A DNA stretch of 64,000 nt from Anisakis pegreffii (lineage: Eukaryota > Nematoda > Chromadorea > Rhabditida > Anisakidae). Every line of letters begins with the position of its first letter. The stretch's first letter is position 1. Positions 52,766 through 64,000 of the stretch are shown piece after piece. Both the position numbers and the translations under genes were made by a program. Below the pieces are notes generated by a model, which was given only the letters and a program-made list of their open reading frames with translations, searched no databases and was not told the DNA's origin. The stretch spans positions 62,001 through 126,000 of the forward strand of contig JAPYMA010000242.1 in NCBI GenBank assembly GCA_035041965.1, in the 5' to 3' direction.

Positions 52766-55700
52766 ATGAGTGGTGCGGCGGTATCGGCGAGGGAGAAATC
52801 CCGATCAAGAAGTGAACGTCTGAGTGTTACACAAGGTGTGCTTCGTTTTTCAGTGAATTTGAATATAGTCGAGGTATTCGTTCAAGATGACGTTTTAGTA
52901 TGAGGGAAAGGAAAACTTGGCCAATTAAGGGTTATTCTGAATAGCTTGTTAGTTAGTTGTGGCAATGAGTGTAGTTTTTGTTATGATCAAAAGGTGATAT
53001 GAGCTGTTTGAGCATACCATACGAGCATGTCACAGTCAGTGCTTGCAATAGTGTATTGTAAGGAGTTCGGAAAAGAAGTGCTACATGGAGAGTCCTGACA
53101 ATAATTGATGCTCATATCAGTATAATAGAAATATTTTGCTTCCTACTGAAGGGCATGCTTGACACTTCATTTAAATGCTTATTATCCCACCACTTATCCG
53201 ATGAATGACAGTTTCTCATGAGAGCAAATTATCGAACAAGCGGAATGCTGAACTCAACTGCGAAACACAAATCTCATCAAGTGAAACCAAATCGAAAACG
53301 AATGTTGTTCAAGTGCTGCGTACAGAAACCACGCAAAAAGTCAGCAATGACGGTTCCAGATTCGATAAAACCTTTCTGGACACTTCAGAAACACCGATCA
53401 CCGGTCAGTTCCATGCCGTTTGCGTTGAAGCCTGAGTTATGCTCAGTTTGAGCGCAATCAAAACCGACTCGCAAAACAATATAAGTTATTGATCTCGAAA
53501 AAATGCAGTGGGCATTATGTGCACATATGATTAGTTGCAACTCTGTTCGAGGATTGATTTCTTTTCTACCAACAGGCGCTGATATTTTGCATATTCATAA
53601 ATTTAAAAAAGTTGCAACGCGTATGATTAGCAACGTTTTGGGATGTCATTATGCGATTGAGCATTTCGTTCTTAACAGGGCTGTTGTATCTAGCTCTCTT
53701 ATACTGAACTACAGGTAATGGTAACATCAAACAACAATAGCACCGCTTAGAGTGTACTATTGATCATTTGTGACACATTGCCGAAGGATTCAGCAACCGT
53801 TTAATCCATGTTATAATTCGAATTTTTGCAGAAGCAGCGAAGATTGCAGAAAGTAGGTCACAGCCATCGGTCATTTTCGACCCTACCCAAGAAGGTTACA
53901 GTTCTTGTTTCTTGATAATTTGCCTTCCGCCTTACTTCTTAAATGAAGTCTGTCAGTTTCTTTCAAAGCATCTTATATTTGTCATGTTCGAAAAAAGCAC
54001 TAAAATGAGCGTGTGAAATTGAACTGTTTGGAATATGCATTGACTGAGAAGTTCAAAATTGTATGTCTTCGTCAGTGATCGCCATTTTTTTTTCATTCTC
54101 ATCCAAACATGTTCGAAGATAATCGCATCAGCTAAATTACCTAAAGTTTATGCATATCCTACGCAGTCTCTCGTAGACTTTGCCTTTATTGTCTCAGTTC
54201 TCTTTGTTCCTGATGTGAGTGATTTTGGATGAATCATTACTAGCAAGTGCATTCCATATGAATAAATCAACAATGTATTCCATATAAATCAACAATACAT
54301 CATTGTTGTGTAAACTTGATCAATGCAAATGCCTGCAGATCCATCCATTCGTGAAGAACAACGACTGATAATTCATTCATCCAAATCGGAATTACCGTCA
54401 ACTCCGCCACCAGTCGATGAAAAGTCGAATCCTAGCTCACAACCTCTACCGACAGGAGCTGATATTTTGGATATTCAGTCATTAAAAGAAGTCGCAACAC
54501 GTATGATTAGCAACGTTTTGGGATCATGTTTTTATCGTTATGCATTGTGTTCATTACAGGGCTGCTGTATCTTGCTCTCTTATACTGAACTACATACAGA
54601 AACATTATGTTCTCGTTTAATGATTCCTTTATGCTCGATAAAACTGAAGGAACTGTTGTGAGAATTTTATGCATTATCAGCAAACTGTTGAGTTCAGATT
54701 GCAATTCAGATTCACTGCACTCAATCAATCAATCATCCATGATGTTACAAAGAAATAATTTTGAACTGGGTCAAGTGTGTTTCAGAGGACGACACGTTGA
54801 ACAACGTTATACTGCAGAAGCTGGGTTGCTTTCCGACTTGTTTTCAGTTCACGCTTCTACGACTCTGTGCGCTGTTTCTGTTAATTGCTGCCTGGCTGAC
54901 AATGATATTCTTCCCTTGTGTTCATCTCGAATATACCGAAATTAATCCGAATAACTGTGAGTTCGCTTATTCGCTTCGCTTATCAGCTCATTCTCTTACG
55001 ACGTTAGCCAAACTTTCATAAATTGTTTGCTATTACGGATACCTACGCCCGAAACTCATTATTTTCATAACATATAACTGTTCATCATTGGCTCACAAAC
55101 TCAATCTCAAAGCGATGCTTCCGAAAAAGGGAACGATAAAACAGATCAAATATGGGTTCGCCCCTTGGCCAGATGCGTAACCGCAACTACCGCAACCGTG
55201 GTCGCTGAAGTTTGTGACTGTTGAGATCCGTATTGTAGAAGCTGACCGTCAACTGAATATGGGCTCTTCATATTCAGTTCGAATTTGACCATCATCTCAC
55301 TTCACTTCCTAACTCATTTTTATTTGAAGTGAGTGTAGCAAATCGAATCAGAGAGATGATCAATGAAACATGTCCTGCCGACCCGTTATGGTGGATTGAG
55401 GAGACAATATTTATCAACGCAATCATCTCAAAATCATCATATTACAAAACGTTGAATGAAACTCACGAACGACCCGAACAACAATTCTATAACTCGGAAC
55501 GATCTGCAAGTATTCGATATCCACTAAATGGACAAAAGTTTCTCCTATAATTCGTTATTTTTTAGAAAATACTCAACCAATTTTTAAACAAATACTCAAT
55601 CAAGATTAACAATGTTCCTCATTCCTTATTACTATATGATGAATATTTTGCTCACAAAGGGGACTGTAGTTGAGAGTGACGTGCTAGATAGAGCCTTCTA

Positions 55701-57450
55701 GGCTGCAAACCAAATTTTATCCGTAACATCTAATAAAATTTCAACAGCGTTGGTAACTGCTGCACGGGATTATTAGTGCATTGTTCGCATCATTTTATCG
55801 AAATAAACAATTATCGTTACAGCGATAAGAGAACTCAAGCAAAGTTATAATTTAGATTCGTTGTATCCGGATGTTTATTACTCGCATTTCCGATACTTAT
55901 TTCGATAATTTGTTTTCGGTGCACCTTTCAAGGTGATGATTTTATGGAAGAAGCAATGCTCGATATCGTTGAAATTGCCTTATTTCTCGTCTTCGCTGTT
56001 GTTGAGGTGAAATGAATATCCGAAAATTACGAGTCGATCAAATCTTTAGATTATTACTAGCAGCCAAAAGTATTGTTCCCGTTTATCACCACTGGATTAT
56101 TATGCTGTTCTCGAATGACAGTCGTTTAACTCGAGCTGAATCGAGGTGGCCGATTCAGAGTTTTCGGACAATAAGTTGAAATACCGTTGAAATAAATTCA
56201 CTTTATAAGGATCTTTAATACAGCTGTTTTTAACAAGGCCATCTCGAAGGCTTTCATGGGATCATCAGGATTTTCGACATTAATCTAGTTATCTGTCTGT
56301 GCATCAGTACTAGCAGTTCCTGTGTTCCGAATGAACTATTCTGTTCCTGCTTTATTCGTGTTCCCTCTATTACAATGGAACAAAACAGTTATAAAACTTG
56401 GGGTTTATGAACGAAACGGGTCAGATCTGCTTAGAACAATGAAAGTATAGAACAGAAGAGGACGGAACGACTGAAGAGGAACAGAACAGCACGCCAGAAC
56501 AGTGAAACAGAGACATCAATAATTAATACATCCTGCTTATAGGGTTATCTGTCGAATGCAGTAGAAATTGGTTTGTTTTGGACAGAAATTTGCCATCTTT
56601 ATGTAGTTTCTTTCAAAACTGATGAGGTAGGTCACACATCATTTCGAATCAATAACAGTAGTCAATTTCTGATGCAAAGTAGTCTCATTCGTTTGAACTC
56701 ATGAACTTGAGAGCGACTTAATTTTGAGTTGATTTGAACGATGACATTGTACTATTTACCTAACTGCAAACTTCAATGAAGAGAATGATCCAATTGAGTT
56801 CAACTTTTGTCAATTTTTGCTTTTTGTGGAAAGGAATCTGATGGGGAGAGGTGAATTGTTCCATAAATACAACATTAATTTTCGAATTTGTTATATTGTA
56901 AAGACGTTCTGGAGAAAATTTAATTTGTAGTGATAAATAAACTAAACTGATCTGAATATGCGCGACAAATCAGCAGTTAAAATTTACTGAAAACTGAGTT
57001 GCTTACAGATAAGGAAGCAAATATTTGATTTATGCATTGATGCAAAAGTGGTGCCATATGGGATGATAACTGCTGGAATTGTATTCGTCATACTCGCCAT
57101 AATCTTCAGCATCGATTTCATTATTCTTCTCAAAGTAAGCCATCCTCATCTCTAAACCACTATGATTTTATGTTTAAATTGTCTCTTGCAGTCAAATACT
57201 AGTCACTGATGTTGTATAATCATTATTTAAATAGAAACAAAAGATAAACTGTTGCAATGATAATTGCGAATTTCAGCAATCAGAACGGTTGGAAGCGGAA
57301 AAGTTCGTAATGATGGCGATATCGTTGCATCGTGAGATGAATCTTGAGGGAATGGATACTTCAATACAGAGAGAATTGGAGAATAACAAACGATCACCTG
57401 AAGAGTTTGGTTTTGGTTACGTGCCGTTTAGAAACATATTTTCGAAGTAA
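52766..57450 (+). CDS. multipass membrane protein of unknown family
   Basis: Ten exons join in phase from an ATG to a TAA: 52766-52835, 53212-53403, 54339-54546, 54600-54774, 54848-54956, 55330-55537, 55856-56006, 56543-56626, 57009-57134 and 57277-57450; about 498 residues. The N-terminal ~155 residues are hydrophilic (MSGAAVSAREKSRSRSERLS, Thr/Ser-rich, then LPSTPPPVDEKS and ADILDIQSLKEVATRM). The first membrane helix is in exon 5 (LCALFLLIAAWLTMIFFPCV), followed by a likely extracellular segment with an N-glycosylation-like NET, a Cys and the motif CPADPLWWIEETIF. Further helices: GCLLLAFPILISIICF, EIALFLVFAVV (running toward GYLSNAVEIGLFW) and ITAGIVFVILAIIFSIDF. The tail is acidic and helical, ending FGFGYVPFRNIFSK. 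The topology suggests four or so membrane passes. No family recognised; a nematode-restricted protein is possible. Confidence 0.65.
53565..53715 (+). pseudogene. decayed duplicate of exon 3 (with intron 3) of the membrane-protein gene
   Basis: Inside intron 2, this stretch is a diverged copy of 54453-54597. Both carry GTATGATTAGCAACGTTTTG and end at CTCTCTTATACTGAACTACA. The copy still has an acceptor-like TACCAACAG and a GTAATGG donor, and encodes a related PTGADIL..H ... VATRMISNVLG peptide, but its downstream part has drifted and the substitutions DIQ to HIH and L to F break the pattern. Confidence 0.65.
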
Positions 57451-60400
57451 TCGTTGCCTAGAAGTAATCCAACGAGAACTCAGTGAGACGAGACGGGACG
57501 GGAGCAGGATGGTAGGGGATGGTACATGCTGAGTGTCTCGTTCGGTAAATGAAGCGAGAAGTTCACGTAACATCAGTAATTAATATATCGTGACGAGATG
57601 CGACCGGGAATGATCTGATGCATTTTAAACAATATTAACGGGAAAGGAATGGATTTTTCGAACGGATCCGTCTCATACAGCAATTACAGTGCTGTTTTTT
57701 TAACCAACCTCAGAAACGTGCGTTGCACAGATCTATTTATCCATCTGATCTATGAAACGAATCTACGAGAAATATTTCATTTCTTTCTTTCTCTTAAGTT
57801 CCAATAAAACTCAACGTCATTTCACTCCAATTAGATTTCTTGTAAAAATACTATATCCTTACAATGTTGCGTCATCTTTGAATATTATTTTGTTTTCGAA
57901 TTTATTTTGAAGTTCTTTTTAACGCTCAAATAGACAGCATTGTCCGTTTCACTGTTGATCAATGAATAAATTTCCTATCACACTTTTCTTCACATATCCT
58001 CCTTTCGCATCATTTTAAACCGTCTTCTGAAATCCGTTGGTCTTTCTCGACTCAATCTTGGATTTTTCTAATAAATTGAAAATACAGAAAGCTGAGTTTT
58101 ATGGAAGGATATGTTTTGGCTACCACTAGTTTATTGTCACTCTCATTGATCGATCGGAAAAATAGAAATCGAAGCGCTTCTCAAACGAGGTGATCGTCCT
58201 GATCTGAGGCGATCATGAGAAAAGATCGTGCTCTGACATTTCTCGCCTATGCCTACTTTGAAGTGGCAAACATTGATTTTGATTGGAATCTCTCCGAAGT
58301 TGACAAGTGTAAGTTCTATTTTGTAGGTGAGAATGAAGTCAACTCGTAATTTTTGGTGTATTTTAAGAAAGACGAAAACGAACTTGACTGCTTACAGTTT
58401 GATGGGTGTTCTTTCTGGAAGAACGCAAGATTCAACGTCGAGTCTCGCCAGCAAAAGAAAGAAGCGGCCTGCATCACGGTAGCATTGCGAGTTTTTTGAT
58501 CGTAACCGATAAAGACTTGCGTGATTTACACCCGAACTAATTCGATGAAGTTATCCGAGTAATTTTATCAACTCAATTGTTATTTTGATAATGAATTCAG
58601 TGGATTAATGAATTATTTTCATCTTCTCACACATGATTGAAAATGAATTCTTCCTTCAACAAGTACGTGTCAAAGCCCTATTGTCCTGTCCCTCAGAACC
58701 CTGTTAATCTTCAAAAACTGTTTTTTGTACAACCATACATATCGCATAACTTTTTGTACGGCCATCCATTTCGCATAAGGGAGGTTTCAATTTAGCTCAG
58801 TCTTGGCGTGACTGCATTTATGAGATTCAATGAGAATCGCAAGTGGAATTATGAAGTTCCTCAATTAATCTCAAATTCACAAGTATATATCGCTAAATGC
58901 ACCCCGCTGGTTGCTTAATCTCCAGAATAGAGGAAGAAAAGTTGGTTTCTTGTATGGCGTTCAAGGTGAATCCACTTCGCAATATCCCTTATTTGAATTG
59001 AGATTATATTCATCCTTTATAACTCAGCTGACTGCGAATATCATGTATTATCGCATGTTTCTCATTTACAGCTTTATGAATTGTTATCTATTAACACAAA
59101 ATCATTGAATTGTAGTATTTTCTTTGCTACTTCATTCTCTCTGTTTTAATTTCATTTCTTTTTGACTGTACGAAACAGTGGTTCCCAATCTCTAGCGCCT
59201 AATACTTCTTAGGTAGACTATCGTTCCTCCCGCTAAGAATCCACTATTTATAAGCAGTACAAATTTACCATTGAAAAATCATAATAACTCCCTTAGCACC
59301 TCTCGAAGAATTCCTTTATTTGGGAACCTCGGTTTGGGAAATTGTTCTTTGTTGAAAATTTTTCGTTGAATTTCATGCTGTCATCAGTAAAAGAGTTCAA
59401 TTAATCTCATGATCTCTATCTTCGCATGTGATCACACCACTCAAACTTGAAACATCTGAGAGATAAAACCATGAAAGAGATTAGTTGAGAAGTGAGCGAC
59501 TTGAATCAGTGTTAATGAAATCTTATTGATAGGTTATGACATTACTATTAATGCGAGTAGTTGTTTGTTTAGAAACAATGAGGGAATAAAGGAAAGAGAA
59601 GTGTTACATGTTGCTTAAGCACCGAGTCAACATTTACTCAATATTGTATTATATAACGCGACCACTATTACAAATGGTCTCGATTAATGTTTGTGTAAAG
59701 TATTGAGTGTGTATCATATCGCACGAGTTTCAGTTTGCGTATTACTATATGAATGCATCGTGGGATGAATGTGAATCGAGTGGAATTAACAGTCGCATCT
59801 TACTTTTATCTGATTTCAGTTCATTTCATATTACGCTCTTTTCAATAACAAATCGCTTCTTCGCTACAAAATATTTTTTTCAATTCACACTCTCCTTTCA
59901 TTACTCCACTGATTTTTCTGAAATTTCTAATGCTGTGCAACCTATGCCCATAAAAAGTACCACGAGAAATGGATTGCCGAACCGTTTCAGTCTGCGAAGG
60001 TCGCCTGACAAAATCATTCACTTTGCACATATCTCTATGCAGTAGTCTGGTGGTCAGTAATAAAAGACCGAGGCAAATCGTTGCCGAATGTTTCGAAATG
60101 GTTTTCTCCATGTCGATCGGAGTGACGAAATTGCTCGCAGCAAAAAGTTGTCACTTTCGGGTTATCGGTGTATCGATCAAAGTGTCTTTCTCGAAGAAAC
60201 GCTTTCCTAATCGAAAACTGATTCAGCTGCTGATGACACATTAAAGGAATCTCTCAGAAAACATCGAATTATGATCGCTGAAATCAGTCAAAAATGTTCA
60301 AACACAAGACGCGATAAGCACTGAAATCAAAAATGAAGATTTCTAGATTTTTTTCGAGCACACGTCTAATGCAAAAAAAATTTCAACTATATCGAGAATT

Positions 60401-63400
60401 TGTGATCGAATTTTCAATGAAGTTTCTATTGCCTTCGAATCTCTTCGTATCAGTGATATTGTATGAAGTTCTGACAACGAGAACGTTTAAACAAAACATT
60501 TAATCGTGTTATGTCACGTTTCCCATTGTACATATCACCTCAACTCATCTCAAATTTTATTTGTTGTATCTCTCTGATTGTTTTCTTAATTTCTTTCGTT
60601 ATGTTTCAGTGCATTATTCCAGACACGTGAGTGGCTAGACAGGTGAATAGGTAGATTCTTCACTGCATTTGCTATCATTACGTCCAGTTTTCTAGCCGTA
60701 CTTATCTAAAGTCATGAGCAATAAGCAATGCACACCTACATCACTAATACAGAATGTGACCCACACCAACAAATGCACTCTTATCGTTGGTCTCCAATTG
60801 TTGCTGGTTCAATTGGTATGGCTGTAAACATTTATCTTTGATGTCCATTGTCATCACTCAATGCAACTGTCATTAATGTCCAATAAAAACGAACACTCTG
60901 CACTTTAACCTTTTGATTACCGCATGAAAACCTTCTTTTCTTCAGACAAATCTTTTATATTGCAACAATAACTGGATTGAGAACTATAAATGGCATTCAT
61001 AAATAACTTATTGCCGTACTTCGTCAACGAGTCTACAATTTGTTTGATTTCGCTGCTAATACTCCTCACTGGCAACGATTTAGATTGGTGCTAGCAAAAG
61101 AATGAGTCATTATTGACCTTTTACTGATCATGACTGGAAGCTTTTGTGATAACTTTTTCATATCTTTCAACTGATATAAAAAAGTTGTCACAAATGTTCA
61201 GCAATCTCTCCAAAGGTTCAATTACGATTAGCAATCTCGCTCAGTTTTCCAAATTTTCAAGAAATTATCAAAATTGTGTCAGTAATTTTCCTATGTATTC
61301 AAGCTTTATGAAAGTTTGATCAGCATATTGCGTTGTGGGCTTGATGATAAATTTATCGTTTTATGGTGTATTGATATTGTTCATCGTAATATTCGGATGA
61401 ATCACACACATAATTTTACCTTCAACTCGTCTCAATATTCATTTATCATTCAGTCGTCCTTGTGAGACTGCTATATTTTCCTTGTATTTTCTCGATATTC
61501 AAGTATTCAAGTGCAGCTCATAAATTCGGCTGAATCATTTATCGATCACACAACGAACCAGTTGCTTCAGATATGCAAAAGGGCACTTTGCGATCGAATT
61601 CAATATTATCTTTGGAAACAGAAAGTTTTCAACTGAGAGATGTCTGGAGTGCACGAAAGGGCCAATATGTTGCCGATGATGCGTTTGTGCTGCCTTATGC
61701 ACGCACCCTAATTTGGCTCATTACTTGTGTGCTCTGATCAATTACCGAGCAAATAAGCTATGAACAAGGAAGGCTTGCAAAGATCCAATAATATGCAGCA
61801 TCTCATCATGAGTGCAATGCTTTTCTCTTTCATGCAGAGACTGACCCTTGTCCATTTTCATTGATTTCTTAATTAAACAGAGCAAACACACATAACCAAC
61901 ATAATAACTACTATCCATGCTGTTTCATTTGTTATTTCCCCAACTAATGCTTCGTCCAACTAATGTTGTCATTTCATTTGCACACTTCAAAGAATTCATT
62001 GCCTTTTGTCGATTCCATCTCACCTCAAAACATTCTTTCCCTCAGTGTGAAGCAATATTTTTTATCATCAGTGTTTACAACAGATATCTTCTTTGATAAT
62101 TTGTCATAATTTTATTCGTTCAATGCTTACTCTATTCGAGTGTCTCAACTCCTTGACTGATGCAGTAGCGTTGATGAATATGCAGTTGTGTTTTAATTTG
62201 CCTAACGAAGTTTATGAATGCTTTATACGAATACATATCTTTCATCACTCTCATTTATCTCAATAATACACCCGTCCATATGAGTCAGAATGTCTCCTTA
62301 TATTTTGGATACCATAAATGATGAGTGCACATGCAAGCAATGACATGAAACGTCTCGTGAAATTTATGAGTCGCAGAAGTTTTTGCGTTAGATGAATGCA
62401 GTTCGTAATTTAGGTAAAAATATCTCTTAAGAACACGCAATTTCTTAGAAACGCTTCACTCATAAAATTGATTGCAATCATAAAATTGCATTCATCCAGT
62501 CCGTGTGCTGACCACTCATCCAATTATCACCGTGATAATCTTCAAACAACAGCTGCTGCATCGTTGTGATATGATGTAACGTATTTCTCGTTCATCGCTT
62601 TTTCAATACCTCATCGTTTATCACATCCTCTTATCAGTGCAAGCTGCTCCTCGATTAGCGATTCTTATTAACTTCGTATTTGTTCCGACTCAATGCTTCG
62701 TAATATTCATTCGTTACTTTCTTCATTTATTCATTCACTTCCCCTGTTGCTGGCTCGTTGATGTATTCCTTATTTCCATATCTTTTAATCATTTGAGCGC
62801 AATGAAATTTTGCAGCAGTTCAAATTGATTTGTTCAAAACACTTATGTCTATACATATTAGCCGTATTTGTTCACGTACTGTAAGATTGTGAGCTCAATT
62901 AAGAAAATTTCATTCTTGATTATTGCACTTCGAAAAGAACATTCGAAAACATTTAGCCGAACAGATACCTTTTTCTAACACGAATATCTTCGTATCTGTA
63001 AACGACCGCAGCAATGGTATGATTAGTCAATGCATGTATGGTTCATATGATATAATCGTATAAATTTCAAAAGATGCCAGTTGAAAATTACGATTTGCAA
63101 AACAAGAATTACAGTGCGATTCAGCTTTTATTATATGAGTCAAATTCAAAAGTGACAACTTCAGAACCTGTTTTTAAGTGTGCTTCTGTTCGGTTTTATT
63201 TCTTCGATTTTGTGATCATTCGATCAGCATCAACGGCTCTCGTTTTTTTCGAGTGTCACTTTTTTAAATTCTTTTACGCATTTGCATCGTTACCGATGAA
63301 CTTTCACCTTACTTTGCAATAGAATACGCATTCATTTCTCGTGTTTTCTTTTTTATTCTGAACGCACCCGTCAGTCACTTCTTCTTTCTGCAATTTGTTA

Positions 63401-64000
63401 CGCTGCAAACATTCACTTGAGCAGTTCCACTCATTTACAGTATAATCGCTTTTGTTCATTTCATCTGCTAGAAGAATAATTGTTATCATTGTCAATACTG
63501 TTGATGATTCTAGAGAAGTTTTATTTGAATGGTTGACTTTGTACTCTGTGAAGTTGATGCGCATCTTTATTCAGAATATTTGTTAGCCAAAGAAATAGAT
63601 CAGTGAGTTGAATCGATTGCGGTGAACTGAAGAAAAATATTTGATTTTTTTTGTTCGTCATGTTGGATGATTACTGAAATACTTCATGTTTGTTCTGAAT
63701 TATGCATTCATTCAAAAAAGTTTTTCTGAGGAGCTCTCCGACTGAAATGCAGTAATCTGTTGACTAGCACTTCACATTTTGAATATGCTCCATTTTTTGA
63801 TATTCATATTTCAGTTTTCTTCCCTCGATATTCGTGTTTCTTCCAACGACCTCTAAAATTAGTACTTAAAGTGTTTTGGTTTTCCTGTGATCAGTGTACG
63901 TACCATTTTCCATACAATTATACTGGTCGTTGAATACTTAAGATATCAATGCTAGCAGAGAAGACGAAGTAATTGGGAATAACGCTGACTTTATGTTTGC
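57451..64000. other. gene-poor tail of the window
   Basis: No gene could be supported. Possible fragments: 58190-58308 plus 58398-58499 (KNARFNVESRQQKKEA-like peptide, but frames do not join cleanly), and a plus-strand ORF at 59707-60045 whose 3' third looks protein-like. Also seen: a two-copy tandem repeat at about 58717-58782 (TTTTTGTAC.ACCAT-type units), a poly(A)-like AATAAA near 57803 that probably serves the membrane-protein gene, and a purine-rich patch at 57485-57530. Confidence 0.4.

Noticed and set aside
58190..58499. Small two-exon gene (LLKRGDRPDL-like, then KNARFNVESRQQKKEA)
   Set aside because: With the strong GTAAGT donor at 58309 the most natural frame runs into a stop; the other frame lacks a convincing start.

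Overview
The window reads as nuclear DNA of a nematode-like animal. It is AT-rich, and its genes are cut into small exons (about 30-260 nt) by short GT..AG introns with TTTCAG-type acceptors. Its proteins belong to animal families: a FOG-type zinc-finger cofactor, a galectin, TNNI3K, MAPKAPK2 and a worm-style casein kinase 1. No rRNA, tRNA, CRISPR array, prophage or bacterial operon was seen. All gene models were built by hand from reading frames, splice signals, exon phase and remembered family motifs; no search was run.

Layout. 0.2-1.8 kb: a possible small gene on the minus strand, overlapping the start of the next gene in antisense. 0.8-9.0 kb, plus: a FOG (Friend of GATA) homologue with an N-terminal NuRD-type RRKQ motif and a C-terminal cluster of zinc fingers; a GC-rich, TA-flanked repeat lies in its largest intron. 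11.3-13.7 kb, plus: an unrecognised gene with one membrane segment. 15.9-17.9 kb, plus: a galectin. 18.4-20.2 kb: two small unrecognised genes transcribed away from each other. 21.1-30.6 kb, plus: a full-length TNNI3K orthologue (ankyrin repeats plus kinase) with a TATA promoter and a 5' untranslated exon. 31.9-32.2 kb, plus: a 95-residue single-pass membrane protein.

33.1-35.9 kb, minus: a divergent casein kinase 1-family kinase whose nine resolved segments join in phase. 37.1-37.6 kb, minus: a two-exon secreted Gly/Ser/Trp-rich peptide with its own TATA box and poly(A) signal. 38.8-43.6 kb, minus: a MAPKAPK2-like protein whose catalytic HRD has become HHN, so probably a pseudokinase. 45.4-49.2 kb, minus: a second MAPKAPK2 with all catalytic residues intact; the two share the same exon architecture and are a tandem duplicate. 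52.8-57.5 kb, plus: a ten-exon multipass membrane protein of unknown family with a decayed copy of one of its exons in an upstream intron. 57.5-64 kb: no gene that can be supported.

The two MAPKAPK2 copies are the clearest story here: one keeps the p38-MAPKAPK2 signalling machinery, while its neighbour keeps the fold but has lost the catalytic base, the activation-loop threonine and the APE motif. Four protein kinase genes from three families lie within 27 kb (22.3-49.2 kb), but only the MAPKAPK2 pair arose by local duplication.
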